From Bacteroidota bacterium (GTDB taxonomy: Bacteria; Bacteroidota; Bacteroidia; Bacteroidales; VadinHA17): a stretch of DNA of 6,607 nt. The stretch is taken from assembly GCA_030611395.1 (NCBI GenBank), contig JAUWPX010000083.1, positions 1-6,607 of the forward strand. The letters run 5' to 3'. Positions 5,667-6,607 of this stretch are shown piece by piece (the first letter of the stretch is position 1; each line of letters starts with the position of its first letter). The notes beneath the pieces are model-generated. The model worked only from the letters and a program-made list of their open reading frames with translations. It made no database searches and was not told the origin of the DNA. Made by a program: the position numbers and the translations under genes.

Positions 5667-6607
5667 ATGTTTACACATAAATTTTGCTTCATCTTTCTGG
5701 TTATCTGTCTTCTAACAATAGATGGGGTTGGTCAGGAAGATGAGAAAACATTCATAGAAAAAACGGTCCCAATTGCTACGTTATACAGCAACCTTCATAC
5801 TCAATTAAATAGTGACAACCTTGGGTTTGATGTTGAACGGGCATATCTTGGTTTCAAGACCCGGCTTAATACGAATTACTCTATTATTATGAAGTTAGAT
5901 ATCGGGAGCCCGGATGATATATCTGCCTATTCAAAGATTAAGAGATATGCTTACTTCAAGAATGCAGCTTTGGTTTTTACCCGGGGAGGATTTACATTTC
6001 ATGCAGGTCTTACGGATACTTACCAGTTTAAAGTGCAGGAGAAATTCTGGAACAGAAGGTACATATACCGGAATTTTCAGGATGTATACAGGTTCACTCC
6101 CTCTGCAGATATTGGAGTTGGACTTAAATATGACCATGAGGATTGGTTAACAGCTGATATTTCGTTTATGAATGGGGAAGGATACTCAAAACTCCAGCTC
6201 GATAATTCATTCAAAACCGGATTGGGTGTAACATTGAAGCCCATTAAAGCTCTACATTTCAGATTCTATTATGATTATATGGAAAAAAACGCCGTACCCC
6301 AAAGTACCGTTGCATCTTTTGCAGGTTTCCAAACGAAAAACTTTAACCTGGCTGCGGAATTTAATTATCGGATCAACGCCGAACATGAAAAAGATCAGGA
6401 TCGCTGGGGACTTTCCATTTACTCCCACTACAAGTTTTTGAAGAAATGGGAGTTTTTTACACGGTACGATTACCTGACATCAAAAACTTTAACAGGAGAG
6501 AACTATGGTTGGAATTACAGCAAAGATGGAAGTGCATTGCTGACAGGTTTACAGTACCAGCCAGAAACCTTTTTAAAGATTGCACTCAGTTACCGGGATT
6601 GGGTTCC
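5667..6607 (+). CDS. Porin-like outer-membrane beta-barrel protein, 3' end outside window
   Basis: An open frame runs from the ATG at 5667 to the window edge with no stop: 313 complete codons plus two bases. The N-terminus MFTHKFCFIFLVICLLTIDG followed by VGQ is a signal peptide cleaved near residue 23. The mature part is built of alternating-hydrophobic strands with short polar turns (FDVERAYLGFKTRL, YSIIMKLDIG, AALVFTRGGFTFHAGL, ADIGVGLKYD, FRFYYDYM, WGLSIYSHYKFLKKWEFFTRYDYL), typical of a 16-18-strand porin. The pattern at about 106-152 (RGGFTFHAGL...FWNRRYIYRNFQDVYRFTPSADIGVG) resembles Bacteroidetes porins grouped with the phosphate-selective O/P family. That placement is from memory and the substrate is unproven. 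A complete member would be near 350-420 residues, so perhaps the last quarter is missing. The start has no Shine-Dalgarno site; the leader reads GATAAAAG. Confidence 0.8.
   Translation, partial: MFTHKFCFIFLVICLLTIDGVGQEDEKTFIEKTVPIATLYSNLHTQLNSDNLGFDVERAYLGFKTRLNTNYSIIMKLDIGSPDDISAYSKIKRYAYFKNAALVFTRGGFTFHAGLTDTYQFKVQEKFWNRRYIYRNFQDVYRFTPSADIGVGLKYDHEDWLTADISFMNGEGYSKLQLDNSFKTGLGVTLKPIKALHFRFYYDYMEKNAVPQSTVASFAGFQTKNFNLAAEFNYRINAEHEKDQDRWGLSIYSHYKFLKKWEFFTRYDYLTSKTLTGENYGWNYSKDGSALLTGLQYQPETFLKIALSYRDWV

Noticed and set aside
5914..6150. Short open frames at 5914-6150 (+) and 5931-6137 (-)
   Set aside because: Both lie inside the porin-like frame that is open from 5667 to the edge and shows signal peptide and beta-barrel pattern; the short frames show neither.

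Overview
This AT-rich window looks like a piece of a Bacteroidetes (Bacteroidota) chromosome, probably from the Bacteroidales/Marinilabiliales side of the phylum, although the exact taxon cannot be read from it. The support is as follows. There is a TonB-dependent receptor with an N-terminal carboxypeptidase-regulatory-like extension. There is a lipoprotein with an acidic stretch right after the lipobox cysteine. The start codons lack Shine-Dalgarno sites and sit behind A-rich leaders. One promoter motif matches the Bacteroidetes -7 box TAnnTTTG exactly.

Layout. Bases 1-200 are a regulatory leader with TTAAT-like pentamers repeated every 11 bp. Bases 201-1652 (+) encode a predicted surface lipoprotein of beta-helix type. 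A clear intrinsic terminator (1701-1727) separates it from a 931-residue TonB-dependent receptor (1758-4553, +). A small exported MORN/YwqK-type repeat protein follows (4611-5075, +), perhaps in the receptor transcript. Convergent to it is a small exported protein made of almost nothing but a carboxypeptidase-regulatory-like domain (5131-5484, -). A divergent intergenic region with a second 11-bp phased repeat array (5527-5575) then leads to a beta-barrel porin-like protein (5667 to the window edge, +), which is cut off at base 6607. There is no gene-free stretch longer than 300 bases.

All five products appear to be exported, and at least three are predicted outer-membrane or surface proteins, so the locus reads as an envelope nutrient-acquisition module: lipoprotein plus receptor for high-affinity capture, and a porin for diffusion. 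The lipoprotein and receptor are not a classical SusD/SusC pair. The most interesting signal is the pair of 11-bp phased direct-repeat arrays, one upstream of the lipoprotein and one in the divergent control region of the porin and the orphan domain protein. This geometry is that of OmpR/PhoB-family response-regulator sites. Together with a porin resembling the phosphate-selective O/P group, it suggests (inference only) that the locus is a response-regulator regulon, possibly for phosphate starvation.
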